Source of the DNA: Planctomycetes bacterium B3_Pla | GTDB lineage: Bacteria; Planctomycetota; Phycisphaerae; Sedimentisphaerales; Anaerobacaceae | Length of the DNA stretch: 64,000 bases | Assembly: GCA_005223045.1 (NCBI GenBank) | Contig: NJBM01000001.1 | Location: forward strand, 310,001-374,000 | Direction: 5' to 3' | Shown: in pieces, positions 9,025-18,575 of the stretch | Layout of the letters: every line of letters starts with the position of its first letter | Numbering within the stretch: position 1 is the stretch's first letter | The notes under the pieces: generated by a model | Seen by the model: only the letters and a program-made list of their open reading frames with translations | Database searches by the model: none | Told to the model about the DNA's origin: nothing | Position numbers and translations under genes: made by a program

Positions 9025-9104
9025 TAAATAATAAGGAATAGCTGCGGCACCCGAAACGGATTGTTAGAGACGCAGTGCTTCTGAATTACTGAAGGAGTTT
9101 CGCT

Positions 9105-9911
9105 ATGAATAGACGAAGCGGATTTACGTTAATAGAACTTTTGGTTGTAATCGCTATCATCGCAATACTGATGGCAATAATGATGCCGGCGCTGCAGCGG
9201 GTAAAAGAGCAGGCCAGAGAGATGGTATGCCGGGCCAATCTGCGCCAATACGGCATAGCACAAACTATATACCTGGACGACCATGATGACCGCTATCCGT
9301 CTGCATGGAGATCTTTGGTCGCGAACGAGCATCCCGTAGCCGGGTATCAACGGTATTGTCGCTGGCACGATCCAAGATACCCGCCGGATGGCCCGTTTTG
9401 GCCATACCTGAAAGACGAGAAGGTGCATTTGTGTCCTTCTTTCAAAGTCCTTGCCAAGTCCGAGGGCACCCGGCACCCCAGCCACGTTTCTTCCAATCCG
9501 GTCATTCCCTACTACAGCTACAGCATGAATTCATGGTTGGGCGCCAAGAGAGGGGACCCGGGCGGCTCTTCGGCGACAGACTCCAACGGACGCGGCGGCA
9601 TTTACACACGCTCGGAGATAAGCCGGAGCCACGCGGAGGTGTTTTTCTTCGCAGCCGAGAATATGTGGCAGAGGCGGGGCAATAACAATGTGCTCAATGA
9701 CAACGCCTTGTGTCCCGACGGCCGCGACTGGTTCGGCACGTTTCACAACGCTCCGAGCGGAGACCTCAATTTGGGCACAGTCAACGTCGTCTTTGTGGAT
9801 GCCCATGTCGAGGAGGTGCGATCCGGATTGGCCCCCGACGGCAGCAGGACGGAGGCGGAATTCGGCAGATTCGAAAAACACGGCTGGCCGCACAGCGTGC
9901 CGTTTCAGTAA
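9105..9911 (+). CDS. Prepilin-type protein, class C, array gene 7
   Basis: Starts [15 protein letters not shown] with GAAGGAG upstream. The head is a third class: [81 protein letters not shown], and a final [17 protein letters not shown]. There is no H-X9-DG; a DAH stands where the Asp should be. It has a close partner in gene 9. It is preceded by 80 bases without an obvious promoter. Confidence 0.9.
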   Translation: MNRRSGFTLIELLVVIAIIAILMAIMMPALQRVKEQAREMVCRANLRQYGIAQTIYLDDHDDRYPSAWRSLVANEHPVAGYQRYCRWHDPRYPPDGPFWPYLKDEKVHLCPSFKVLAKSEGTRHPSHVSSNPVIPYYSYSMNSWLGAKRGDPGGSSATDSNGRGGIYTRSEISRSHAEVFFFAAENMWQRRGNNNVLNDNALCPDGRDWFGTFHNAPSGDLNLGTVNVVFVDAHVEEVRSGLAPDGSRTEAEFGRFEKHGWPHSVPFQ

Positions 9912-9964
9912 AATATGATATTATCAAGAACATAGAAATTGAAAGGTATTTGAGGAGTTTCTTT

Positions 9965-10855
9965 ATGAGAAAGCGCGAAGGTTTCACATTGATTGAGCTT
10001 TTGGTGGTAATTGCCATCATAGCAATATTGATGGCGATCCTGATGCCGGCACTGAACAGAGTCCGCGAGCAGGGCAAGCGGATCGTATGTGAGAGTAATC
10101 TCAAGACGCTGACGCTGGGCTGGATTATGTACGCCGACGAGAATGACGACAAGATCGCCAATGGAGCCGGTGGGTTCCACTACTTGAAAACCGGCGGACA
10201 AACGTCTAACGGCGCTGCGGCAGGCATCATTGAAAGGGCCTGGGTAGGCAAGGGTTGGGGAGCCAATTGGAACAATCAGAATGTCCGCAATAGCGGGATG
10301 ACCGAGGACCAAAAGAGATTAGGCATTCGCGAGGGTTCTCTATGGCCGATAGTCAAGAACTACGGCGTATACAAGTGTCCGACGGGACGGCCCGGTGAGT
10401 TTGTCACCTACGCCGCCGTAGATGCTATGAACGGTCTGATCCGCAACGGCACCGCCAGCAGGGGGAGCAATTCAAGTCACCCGTCCGCCGTGGGCAAGAG
10501 GATCGGTTCAACCACGTTGTGGGTCAAGCGAAGGAGCGAGATAAACAGCCCGCCCCCAGCCCAACGAATGGTCTATATCGACGAAGGGGCGATGACCCCG
10601 GACAGCTTCGCCGTGCACTACAGCCAACGAGGACCCTGGTGGGATGATCCGCCCGTCCGTCACGGGGACGGCACGACGGTATCGTGGGCCGACGGCCATG
10701 CCAGCCATCTCAAGTGGAAAGCCGCCGAAACTATCAAACGCGCCAGGGAAACCGCGGATTGGTATGGCGGCGGCGGCTTTATGCCTCAGACTCCGGAAGG
10801 CATCCAGGAGCTGGAGGATTTCCAGCGATCCGTGTGGGGCAGACTCGGCTATTAG
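9965..10855 (+). CDS. Prepilin-type protein, class A, array gene 8
   Basis: ATG 9965 follows GAGGAG and gives [15 protein letters not shown]. The class A head is longer than in genes 1 and 3 because of a Gly/Ser/Asn-rich insertion between residues 60 and 110 and another near residue 160. It keeps [40 protein letters not shown] and [20 protein letters not shown] with H-X9-DG. It sits between the two class C genes. Confidence 0.91.
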   Translation: MRKREGFTLIELLVVIAIIAILMAILMPALNRVREQGKRIVCESNLKTLTLGWIMYADENDDKIANGAGGFHYLKTGGQTSNGAAAGIIERAWVGKGWGANWNNQNVRNSGMTEDQKRLGIREGSLWPIVKNYGVYKCPTGRPGEFVTYAAVDAMNGLIRNGTASRGSNSSHPSAVGKRIGSTTLWVKRRSEINSPPPAQRMVYIDEGAMTPDSFAVHYSQRGPWWDDPPVRHGDGTTVSWADGHASHLKWKAAETIKRARETADWYGGGGFMPQTPEGIQELEDFQRSVWGRLGY

Positions 10856-10930
10856 CCAGAGTAACTCAGAGCATGGCTCTCGGCGTCGGAGCAGCGTTTG
10901 AGTCCTGACAGTTGCGATTGGAGTGCTATT

Positions 10931-11710
10931 ATGAAAACGCAAAGAGGATTTACTCTGATAGAGCTTCTGGTTGTAATCGCTATCATCGCAATATTGATGG
11001 CGATAATGATGCCGGCGCTGCAGCGGGTCAAAGAGCAGGCCAGGGAGATGACCTGCCGGGCCAACCTGCGTCAATACGGCTTGTCGCAGAATCTGTATCT
11101 GGACGACAACGAAGACCGCTATCCTAGCGCGTGGACATCACTGGTCAAGACAGAGTCTCCTGTCGCCGGGTACGAGCGTTTCTGCCGATGGCACGACCCG
11201 AGATACCCGGCGGACGGCCCATTTTGGCCCTATTTGAAAGAGGGGAAGGTCCATCTGTGCCCGTCGTTTGCCGTAGTCGCCAAATCCGAGGGCACGAGGC
11301 ATCCGAGCCACGTTTCTTCCAACCCTGTCGTTCCCTACTACAGCTACAGCATGAACGCCTACTTAGGCTCAAGGAGCGGAGCCTCGGGCGGCGGCGTCTT
11401 GAAACGTTCCGAGGTCACAAGGAGTCATGCGGAGGTGTTTTTCTTCTCCGCCGAGAACATGTGGCAAAGGCCGGGCTGCAACTGGGTGCTAAACGACAAC
11501 GCTTTGTGCCCCGACGGCCGGGACTGGTTCGGCACTTTCCACAGCACTGCCAGCGGCGACCTCAACAGCGGCACCGTCAATGCCGTGTTTGTAGATGCAC
11601 ATGTGGAAGAAGTGCGTTCGGCCCTGAAGAAGATTACCAGCGACAACTCGGAAAAGGAGTTCGGTAGCTTTGAGAAATTCGGTTGGCCTAAAAAAGAGCC
11701 GTACCGGTAG
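10931..11710 (+). CDS. Prepilin-type protein, class C, array gene 9
   Basis: Starts [15 protein letters not shown] after a GGAGTG site. It is a close paralogue of gene 7 across its length: [93 protein letters not shown] and [14 protein letters not shown]. It is the last array gene and ends 23 bases from a convergent gene; no terminator hairpin is apparent between them. Confidence 0.9.
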   Translation: MKTQRGFTLIELLVVIAIIAILMAIMMPALQRVKEQAREMTCRANLRQYGLSQNLYLDDNEDRYPSAWTSLVKTESPVAGYERFCRWHDPRYPADGPFWPYLKEGKVHLCPSFAVVAKSEGTRHPSHVSSNPVVPYYSYSMNAYLGSRSGASGGGVLKRSEVTRSHAEVFFFSAENMWQRPGCNWVLNDNALCPDGRDWFGTFHSTASGDLNSGTVNAVFVDAHVEEVRSALKKITSDNSEKEFGSFEKFGWPKKEPYR

Positions 11711-11733
11711 TGAAGAATCCTTTACAATCGTAA

Positions 11734-14079
11734 TCAATCGACATTGACCTCAAAGGTCTTATATGTCGTGTTGCCGACCGCGTCGCTGACTCTGATAGTC
11801 AAAACGTGGTCGCCTTCCGGAAATTTCTTCTCCGCGTCCACTCTGACAGTGAATTTCTCGTCTTTAGTATCATAGACCAAATCGTCGGGCACGGTGCTTA
11901 TCCAGTCGGTGTTGCTGTCGATCGTGTATTCGAGTTTGCCGATCGCGCTTAGTTCGTCGGAGACCTCGACCTTGAAAACCCTGTACTGCCCATTGTTCTC
12001 GCGGGCCGGAGTCATCTCAATATCTTCGACAACAGGCCCGGTGTTATCAACCACTGCCGGCTCGCTCACCCTGCTGCCGGTCAATTTTGTTGACGCAGTG
12101 TTGCTTCGCTCGTCGCTGGCTGTCACCCTGACCTCGTACCGGCCGTCTTCGACGGTCTTGCCGTCCCAATCGAAGCTGGCGGCTGTCAACTTGTCTTTTA
12201 GCTCGATCCAGCTTGTCCTTCCGAGTTTCCTGAAATCTATCTTGTAAATCAGCTTATCGCCGTTGTCGTCTTTGGTCGCATAGCTGATCTTGAAAAATCC
12301 TTTCTTACCGGCCGCCGCAATTCTGCCGACTGTTACCGACGCAACCTTTGGCGCCAGGTTCGGAACGGTGCTGGCAACGGCAATCTCCCTGATAATCGGG
12401 CTTTTGTTGCCGTCCCGGCTTTGAAGCACGAGTCTGTATTGACAGAACCTGCCTAAAGGGCAGCGAAGCTGCGCCGGCCCGGTGACTTCGACAGGCTCGG
12501 ACCACTGCGAAAAAGTCGGATCGTTCACATCCTTTACATTCCCGCTGCGAGAGGCCACCCGCACCTGGCATCCCTGCGGGACATCCGCTTCGAGCTGCAG
12601 CTTGCCCCAATTCGCCGGCTGACCGGCATCGACAAGGGCGGAAGTGTAAGTCCCCTCAGCGGCAAAGCCTGAACCGAGCTTTATCAGCTTGGCGGGATTT
12701 GCCGTTCCGAGATACACATCGTCGCCCGCCACGGCTATCGACGTGATCTGGGCCGACTGCTTATCCTCATAGATAACCGCCTGTTGCTCCCGGGCCGGAT
12801 CGATGCTGTAGAGTTTGGCGCTGTTGCCGGTCCCGGCAAGCAGCTTTCCTTCGTGCTCGGCCAGGCAGAAGAAAACTACAGCCTCACCGAACACGTCCGT
12901 AACGAAGCCATCTTTGGTTATCTTGTATATGTGGCTGGCCCGACTCGGCTTAGCGCCTTTGCTTACCGGCGGCGGACTCGACGGCGGCTTCCTGCCCGCC
13001 GGCTTTGTGGTGTTTGCGATCTCCAGCTTACGGCCGCTGCCGCTCTGGTCCGGACCCTTGTCCTTGTCAGGCTCGGCATCCGGCCGCCCTGTCGAAGATC
13101 CTCGAACGGCTGACGCCGCAAACTGCGTCTGGGTCTGCACGATCTTTGCCGAGGTCGCCGCAGCATACAAACTAATAGCGTTTTTAGCGTTTAGTTTTCC
13201 GCTATCCGCTATTATTAGTGCCGTAATCTCCGGCTGGTCACTGTCATAGAGAACCGTTGCCTTCTCGGTGCGCGGGTCGATTTTATAGACCAATCCCCGG
13301 TTGTCACTTCCCGCATAGATGCTGCCGTCCTGCCCGATTGCAAGCGAAAGTATGTTCTTGTCCTTGCTGTCGTAAATGAGCCGGGCCTTATCGCCGAGAG
13401 GATCGAGTCTGTAAACCTTGCCTTCCGGCCCGGTCCCCAGGTAGATGTTGCCGTCGGCATCGATAACTATGGCAAAGATGTATTTGGCGTCATCCGGCTC
13501 AAAAATAACTTCCATCTTGTCGTCATCGAACCGGCACAGCTTGCACTCTTTGCCGCTGATACCCGCCAAAAGCCTGCCGGAAACGTCGGTTGCCATTGCG
13601 AAAATATGCTCATTGGTCAGATACTCCCCGCCTTCGACAATCTCCCTGACGAGCCTTTCTATTTCACCGAGTCCTTCGGGCGGTTTGGATTCCTCCGGTT
13701 TGGATTCTTCCGGCTCTGGCTCTTGGGCCTCGTCGTCATCCTCGGGGTAAATCTTCGTCAACTTGTTGAGGCCGTACTTGTAGATACCCCCATTGGGGCT
13801 TGTGCCGAAATAGATGGTCCCGCCACTGATAACGATACTGTTTATCGACCAAACATCGGCAAAGCCCTCGAAGTCCTTGACCACCGCCTCAGCCGCCCGC
13901 CCGAGCTGAATAGTCCCGCGCGAACCAATCACGACCTTTTCGATTTTGCCTTTGAGTAAATCGGCGCTGCTGGTATGACGTGTAATCTTACTGCTCACCG
14001 CCAAACAAGCCGACGCCAAAGCCAGACAAACCAAAAACGCGAGGGTCAGTCTATTATCAATGCCGAATCTGTTTTTCAT
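11734..14079 (-). CDS. Exported beta-propeller protein with C-terminal Ig/FN3-like region
   Basis: A 781-residue protein with an N-terminal signal peptide (LTLAFLVCLALASACLA, about residues 11-27). Repeated blades follow, with the motif [I/L]YxGT/GS...G-x-[V/I]Y[K/R][I/L]D, for example IYLGTGPEGKVYRLD and IYAGSDNRGLVYKID. An acidic Glu/Pro linker lies near residues 115-137 and a low-complexity Gly/Ser/Lys linker near 320-370. Residues from about 480 on look like beta-sandwich domains (DGRYEVRVTASDERSNT; GDHVLTIRVSDAVGN). It follows the S55 peptidase gene by 62 bases in the same direction. A 47-base palindromic repeat (13172-13218) is translated in frame inside one blade. Function is unknown; a scaffold or sensor outside the cytoplasm is plausible. 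Confidence 0.8.
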   Translation of the reverse strand: MKNRFGIDNRLTLAFLVCLALASACLAVSSKITRHTSSADLLKGKIEKVVIGSRGTIQLGRAAEAVVKDFEGFADVWSINSIVISGGTIYFGTSPNGGIYKYGLNKLTKIYPEDDDEAQEPEPEESKPEESKPPEGLGEIERLVREIVEGGEYLTNEHIFAMATDVSGRLLAGISGKECKLCRFDDDKMEVIFEPDDAKYIFAIVIDADGNIYLGTGPEGKVYRLDPLGDKARLIYDSKDKNILSLAIGQDGSIYAGSDNRGLVYKIDPRTEKATVLYDSDQPEITALIIADSGKLNAKNAISLYAAATSAKIVQTQTQFAASAVRGSSTGRPDAEPDKDKGPDQSGSGRKLEIANTTKPAGRKPPSSPPPVSKGAKPSRASHIYKITKDGFVTDVFGEAVVFFCLAEHEGKLLAGTGNSAKLYSIDPAREQQAVIYEDKQSAQITSIAVAGDDVYLGTANPAKLIKLGSGFAAEGTYTSALVDAGQPANWGKLQLEADVPQGCQVRVASRSGNVKDVNDPTFSQWSEPVEVTGPAQLRCPLGRFCQYRLVLQSRDGNKSPIIREIAVASTVPNLAPKVASVTVGRIAAAGKKGFFKISYATKDDNGDKLIYKIDFRKLGRTSWIELKDKLTAASFDWDGKTVEDGRYEVRVTASDERSNTASTKLTGSRVSEPAVVDNTGPVVEDIEMTPARENNGQYRVFKVEVSDELSAIGKLEYTIDSNTDWISTVPDDLVYDTKDEKFTVRVDAEKKFPEGDHVLTIRVSDAVGNTTYKTFEVNVD
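13172..13218. repeat. AGCG-word hairpin repeat inside the propeller gene
   Basis: The segment starts CTAATAGCG and ends CGCTATTATTAG, with AGCG and CCGCTAT words between. The related words GCGGATAGCG and ACGCTATACGCT occur between genes at 62247-62311. Here it is in frame and encodes roughly IADSGKLNAKNAIS. Confidence 0.7.
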
Positions 14080-14141
14080 TCCAATTCCTCAAATAAAACA
14101 GCCAAGTCCAGGTCGATGGATTGGCGCATTTTGGCACGTCT

Positions 14142-15977
14142 CTATTTTTCAACGGTAATGTGCAAGACTTTCTTGTCGATGACAACCGTGCCCGTTTCCA
14201 GACTTTGTTCGAGCCAATGTGAATGCGGCAGGATTCGAAGCGTCCTCTTTGTATCCCGCAGAATCAGCGTCTTGGTCGCCGGCAAATCGGGCAGCTCGGC
14301 CTTCTCAACTGTGACCCCGCCCGGGGGCAAAGCCAGAAGAAAGTACAGTCTGTCTCTGTCTATTTGCAGCGAATCGTTTAGCGCATCAATCAATTGCGGC
14401 AGATTTTGTGCAATGAATCTGTAAGGCACGACTTTGAGAAGGAACCGTTCATAATCGCGCTTGCCGCACACAGTCAGCTCATACTTGCCGGGCACCAGAT
14501 CTTCGGGTATCGTCAGCTTATGCCGGTACTTCTTCCTGCCCGCCAGGACGGATTCGATGATAACCCCAATCTCGACACTCTGGCCCGCTTTGACTTGCGA
14601 ATCGGACAAATCTGCAGACCATATATGTGAAACGATACTCTTCGGCATAATTCGGATGTCGAAATCGATAGATTCTATGTCAACTCGCTCGTATGGATTA
14701 TTCATAAGAAGCGCGATAGTGCTGATACTCTCGATTATTATCTCGTTCAGGCCAAAGCCGGTGGAGATGTTTTCAAAGGTAATCGATTCGGCGTCCTTTA
14801 TGCCGATAGCTACCTTGTATTCGAGCGTATGGTCGGGCGGAAAATTGCCGAGATAGAGAGCGGCGCCGGCCAACGTCGCACGCAGATACGACGGCGCCAG
14901 CAGCCGATTGTGCGTAAGCCGGCAGTTGTACAGGCGTTTTTCAGTGTCGTTGAACCGATCCACCTGTATCGTCAGTCGTATCGTTTTGGCTTTTGCGCCA
15001 ATAGTTCCGTAGATCCCCGCTGCTTCATCAAATGTCAGGGCGCCAATCGTCTCGACTACGCTGGCCAACTTAAAAGAGCTGACCGTGTTTGATACGACGG
15101 TGTGCACTTTCGCGGTGGCCATCGGCAGATCTACCTGCCCGTAGCCGAGCAACGAGTGCCCGAAACCGTAAACTTTGTCGCCCACAACTTCCGTTACGGT
15201 CCCATAGGTGCCGATTATTATATCGCCCGAGACTATCGGCACGGCAAGAGACGACCCAGGCGCCAATCGCAGCTTCTGACCGCCCTCGGCATTTCCACCA
15301 CCACCGCCTGCGACAACCATGAATCCGGAAGGTTCGACTTCCGCTCTCAACTGCTCGCGAACTTCGGCAGGCAGGCCGGAAGTTATCATAGGGCACGGCA
15401 GATAATTGGCGCTGCCGAAACTGCGGCTCGTTTTGACAACGCCGCTTCTGAGCTGCCTGTCAATCTCAGCTAAGTCGATCGGACCGGTAAAATCAAATGC
15501 AAAAGCCGCCTGCGCAGCATCTATCCCAGAGCCGCTTGCCCGGCCTCCCCGGCCCACCCTGAGCATCTCGGCGATTGGCGTCGCACCGTAAAGCGGATCC
15601 TCGGCATAAGGCCATGTGAAAGCCAGCGCCCCGGCCAATCGCCCGTCAATATAGACCGGCGAACCGCTGCAACCGGCTACAGGACCGGTGTGGACGAAAC
15701 GCTCATCCGTACCCTCAACCATTATCGCATCTCTGCCCGGCTCCATATTGCGCACCACGTCCACGACCTTCAAACCAAATCTCTCGATGCCGGCGGCGCC
15801 ATACTCGGTCAGGCAATATGCCTCCATCCCGGGCCTGATTTCATCAAGGCCGATATATCTGGCAGGATCCCAAATGCCTTCCAGTCCCTCCGGCTCATCG
15901 GCCGCGTACAGCGAGCCTGTCAAGGCCATAGAGATGCCGAAGCCAAGAAGTAAGAATTTCTGCCATATTTTTAACAT
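14142..15977 (-). CDS. SpoIVB-type (S55 family) serine peptidase-domain protein
   Basis: A 611-residue protein with a signal peptide (residues 1-25, ending SLYAA). Its first half matches the S55 peptidase domain seen in SpoIVB: LDEIRPGMEAYCLTEYG, GRDAIMVEG and the nucleophile region VAGCSGSPVYIDGRLAGAL (about residues 98-116), followed by GDIIIGTYGTVTEV and KVYGFGHSLLGYGQVDLPMA. The second half is beta-rich with no family I can name. GAAGGGG stands six bases before the ATG. It is first in a two-gene unit with the propeller gene. In sporulating bacteria the domain cleaves a partner to signal across a membrane; no sporulation context is seen here, so the substrate is unknown. Confidence 0.87.
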   Translation of the reverse strand: MLKIWQKFLLLGFGISMALTGSLYAADEPEGLEGIWDPARYIGLDEIRPGMEAYCLTEYGAAGIERFGLKVVDVVRNMEPGRDAIMVEGTDERFVHTGPVAGCSGSPVYIDGRLAGALAFTWPYAEDPLYGATPIAEMLRVGRGGRASGSGIDAAQAAFAFDFTGPIDLAEIDRQLRSGVVKTSRSFGSANYLPCPMITSGLPAEVREQLRAEVEPSGFMVVAGGGGGNAEGGQKLRLAPGSSLAVPIVSGDIIIGTYGTVTEVVGDKVYGFGHSLLGYGQVDLPMATAKVHTVVSNTVSSFKLASVVETIGALTFDEAAGIYGTIGAKAKTIRLTIQVDRFNDTEKRLYNCRLTHNRLLAPSYLRATLAGAALYLGNFPPDHTLEYKVAIGIKDAESITFENISTGFGLNEIIIESISTIALLMNNPYERVDIESIDFDIRIMPKSIVSHIWSADLSDSQVKAGQSVEIGVIIESVLAGRKKYRHKLTIPEDLVPGKYELTVCGKRDYERFLLKVVPYRFIAQNLPQLIDALNDSLQIDRDRLYFLLALPPGGVTVEKAELPDLPATKTLILRDTKRTLRILPHSHWLEQSLETGTVVIDKKVLHITVEK

Positions 15978-16063
15978 TCAGGCCCCTTCATTTAATTGCC
16001 CGGTTAAAATTCTAATCGGAAAATATGGCCATTGCAAGACAAAACGAATCCTGCTAAAATGAC

Positions 16064-16140
16064 TTCGTCGTGCGTGATGCGTACTGCGTGATAAAGTTAC
16101 GCGCCACGCAATACGCAATACGATATACGCAATGCGAAAC
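16064..16140. repeat. GCGTATTGCGT-word hairpin repeat
   Basis: GCGTGATGCGTACTGCGTGAT words on the left face ACGCAATACGCAATACG words on the right, so the segment can fold on itself. It lies between the divergent S55 and TPR genes. Copies with the same words occur at 19268-19330 and 56578-56663. Confidence 0.75.
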
Positions 16141-16153
16141 AGTGGAGTAAGAA

Positions 16154-16981
16154 ATGAAATCCGAACATCGGCACGAATTAAAGACTAATGAGCTGGCCGA
16201 ATGGCTGGCCAATCTGCCGCAGTGGACGAAGGAAAATCTCGTTACGATTATATGCGTATCGGTTTTTGTTGTCGTGCTCGCAGGCTTGTACTTCTGGAGA
16301 GGCTATAGCAAGAACGTTCTGCAGGTGCGGGAACGGACCGAGCTTACGTACCTGCTCAACCAGCTATCGGGAGGCAAGGTGCAGATTCTTCAGGCGCAGG
16401 CCCAGGGAAGAGACCTGTCGTTTCTGCTGCTCCAGCCCGCCAAGGGTCTCGAAGCTTTCGCTCAGACCACGAAGAACAACCGAATGGCGGCCCTGGCGCT
16501 CATTAAACAGGCCGAAGCCCTGCGCGGCGAGCTGCATTACGGGACTGCAGAACAGTCGTACGTAACAGAGCAGATAAGCAAGGCAAAGGCCAGTTACACG
16601 CAGGCAATGGAGATAAGCTCGAACAATCCTTCGTTGGCCGCCGGCGCCAGATTCGGGCTGGGACTCTGCGAAGAAGAACTCGGCAACTTCGAGCAGGCAC
16701 GGCAGATATACCGCGACATCGTTGCCGGCGCAGGCTACGAGGGCACTGTGGCAGTAAGCCAGGCACAGCGCCGCCTGAAAATAATGGCCGATCATGAGCA
16801 ACAGATCGCTTTTAAGCCCGATCCAAACCCAAAACCCACCGTTACTTCGCAACCGCAGATAGATATAAGACCCACGACTCCCGGCCTGCCGGCAAACATC
16901 ATCCCGCCGTTTAGCATTAACCGGCCCCTCGACTTCAGTATGTTCCCCGGGGCCAACGAGCCCGCTGGGAGTGAAGAATAG
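16154..16981 (+). CDS. YfgM-like membrane-anchored TPR protein
   Basis: A 275-residue protein with one transmembrane helix (LVTIICVSVFVVVLAGLYFW, about residues 29-48) after a cytoplasmic N-terminus. A tetratricopeptide-rich region follows, with ARFGLGLCEEELGNFEQARQIYRDIV near residues 157-182. The last 60 residues are Pro-rich and probably disordered. The arrangement resembles YfgM/BamD-like ancillary proteins of the envelope. The stop codon is followed at once by a word repeat and then an RluA-family gene. Confidence 0.75.
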   Translation: MKSEHRHELKTNELAEWLANLPQWTKENLVTIICVSVFVVVLAGLYFWRGYSKNVLQVRERTELTYLLNQLSGGKVQILQAQAQGRDLSFLLLQPAKGLEAFAQTTKNNRMAALALIKQAEALRGELHYGTAEQSYVTEQISKAKASYTQAMEISSNNPSLAAGARFGLGLCEEELGNFEQARQIYRDIVAGAGYEGTVAVSQAQRRLKIMADHEQQIAFKPDPNPKPTVTSQPQIDIRPTTPGLPANIIPPFSINRPLDFSMFPGANEPAGSEE

Positions 16982-17031
16982 GGAACTGAGAATTGGGAAT
17001 TCTAAATTCTACATTCTACATTCCAAACTCC
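16982..17031. repeat. Empty AATTC-type hairpin repeat
   Basis: GAACTGAGAATTGGGAATTC is followed immediately by GAATTC-sharing inverse words (CTAAATTCTACATTCTACATTCC). It has the same two arms as the IVP cassette at 2137-2598 but nothing between them. Confidence 0.75.
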
Positions 17032-17048
17032 GAATCGGAGCCGACACG

Positions 17049-18032
17049 ATGAAGAACACGGACACCGAGCCGGGGCCGTTGACGTTGCGTGTGGGAAACT
17101 CAATCAAAGAACGCAGGCTCGACAAGTACCTGCACGGGCGCTTCAGCAACTTCAGCCGGTGTTTCATCCAGGATGCAATCAAGCAGGGCGGCGTGAAGGT
17201 TAACGGCAAAATCGCAAAGCAAAGCCTCAAGCTCAGCCCGGGCGATGAGATTGTTCTGATTCTACCGGAACCGCCGAGCAAAGACATTTTGCCCGAGGAC
17301 ATCCCACTCGATATCATTTACGAGGATGCCGAGCTGATCGTCCTCAATAAGCAGCCCGGCATGATTGTTCATCCGGCACGGGGCAACACGCACGGCACTT
17401 TAGTGAACGCCCTTGTGCATTATTCGGACAAACTGTCGAGCGGACTGGGCGAGTTTCGTCCCGGCATCGTGCATCGACTCGACAAAGGCACCACCGGCGT
17501 TATGGTCGTGACAAAAAACGACGGCGCTCAGTGGAAAATCGCCAAACAATTCGAGCGCCGGCAGGTCAATAAAACCTATCTGGCGATAGTCCACGGCACG
17601 CCTGAACTGACGGCCGACCGCATAAACGCGCCTCTGGGCGTACACCCGACAGCCAGAGAGAAATATGCAATACGCCCGGACACGGGCAAAGAAGCAATCA
17701 CGTTCTACGAAGTGCTCGAATCATTTCGCGGTTTTTCGCTTGTGAAAATGACGCCCAGGACCGGGCGAACACATCAGATTCGAGTCCACCTGTCATACAT
17801 AAAGCACCCTATCGTGGCCGACGACATGTACGGGGGCAAACTCGTGTACCACTGGCAGTTGGCCGATGCCGAGCCGGCCGTGCAGGAGCCGATTTTGAAC
17901 CGGGTCGCGCTGCATGCCTTCAGCCTCGAATTCAAACACCCTGCAACCGATAAAACAGTGAAATTCGAGGCGCCCCTGCGTGAAGATATGCAGAGATTGC
18001 TCGACGCTCTCAGAGAGCACAGGAAAAACTGA
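17049..18032 (+). CDS. RluA-family 23S rRNA pseudouridine synthase (RluD-like)
   Basis: The protein isomerises uridine to pseudouridine in rRNA. It has an N-terminal S4 RNA-binding domain (RLDKYLHGRFSNFSRCFIQ, QGGVKVNG) and the catalytic core with PGIVHRLDKGTTGVMVVTKN, where the Asp of HRLD is the nucleophile. PRTGRTHQIRVHL follows near residue 238. The 327-residue length fits RluD. ATG 17049 is preferred; the frame stays open upstream only because it reads through a word repeat. Which uridine is modified cannot be told from sequence alone. Confidence 0.93.
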   Translation: MKNTDTEPGPLTLRVGNSIKERRLDKYLHGRFSNFSRCFIQDAIKQGGVKVNGKIAKQSLKLSPGDEIVLILPEPPSKDILPEDIPLDIIYEDAELIVLNKQPGMIVHPARGNTHGTLVNALVHYSDKLSSGLGEFRPGIVHRLDKGTTGVMVVTKNDGAQWKIAKQFERRQVNKTYLAIVHGTPELTADRINAPLGVHPTAREKYAIRPDTGKEAITFYEVLESFRGFSLVKMTPRTGRTHQIRVHLSYIKHPIVADDMYGGKLVYHWQLADAEPAVQEPILNRVALHAFSLEFKHPATDKTVKFEAPLREDMQRLLDALREHRKN

Positions 18033-18236
18033 GATAGCGTTTTGTTTTTGCTATCCACTGTTCCGTCGTCAGACGCTCCTGCAAAAGCACAGATTCCCAG
18101 GTATTACGCTAAAGTGAAGCCCGATACCGACCGATGTTTTCTATGCCGCAGGTCATTTTGGCTTATTGGTAAGTGGCGGCCCTGAGCGATAAGCTCCGGG
18201 AGGAAACCTCTGACGGAAAGGACAGGCTGTACAAGA

Positions 18237-18548
18237 ATGGAAACAGGCAAACCGGAACAAACGCCCCACGAACCAGTCATATCTGAAACAACACAATACG
18301 CTGCCGAAATAAACGATCCCAAATTCGAACAACAGAACCGCATGTGGACCACTATGCGATGGTTCGACGGCATCGAAAAAACCGAAGCGGCGTTCTACAC
18401 TCGCTTCCAGGACTTACCGGACGAAGACGCGGCTTTTCTAATGTCCTTCTATAACATTGCCGAAGACAGAGAGCTGTTCCGAATGATCTGCAAATTCTGG
18501 GATGTCAGCATATCCGGCGGAATGCAGGGCACAGAATGCGGGAAGTAG
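18237..18548 (+). CDS. Small acidic protein, unrecognised
   Basis: A 103-residue frame with protein-like composition, many Glu, Asp and aromatic residues and no membrane segment. The C-terminal half (KTEAAFYTRFQDLPDEDAA...FYNIAEDRELFRMICKFWDV) looks helical. No family is recognised. A weak AAGGA lies about 20 bases upstream. The 200 bases before it contain small inverted stretches such as GAGG-AAA-CCTC, but no riboswitch I can name. It may be lineage-specific. Confidence 0.5.
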   Translation: METGKPEQTPHEPVISETTQYAAEINDPKFEQQNRMWTTMRWFDGIEKTEAAFYTRFQDLPDEDAAFLMSFYNIAEDRELFRMICKFWDVSISGGMQGTECGK

Positions 18549-18575
18549 AATTCTCATATCTCCGTTCTCGATTCT

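Noticed and set aside
18033-18236. Riboswitch or structured RNA upstream of the small acidic protein
   Set aside because: There are short complementary stretches, but no arrangement matches a riboswitch class I know.
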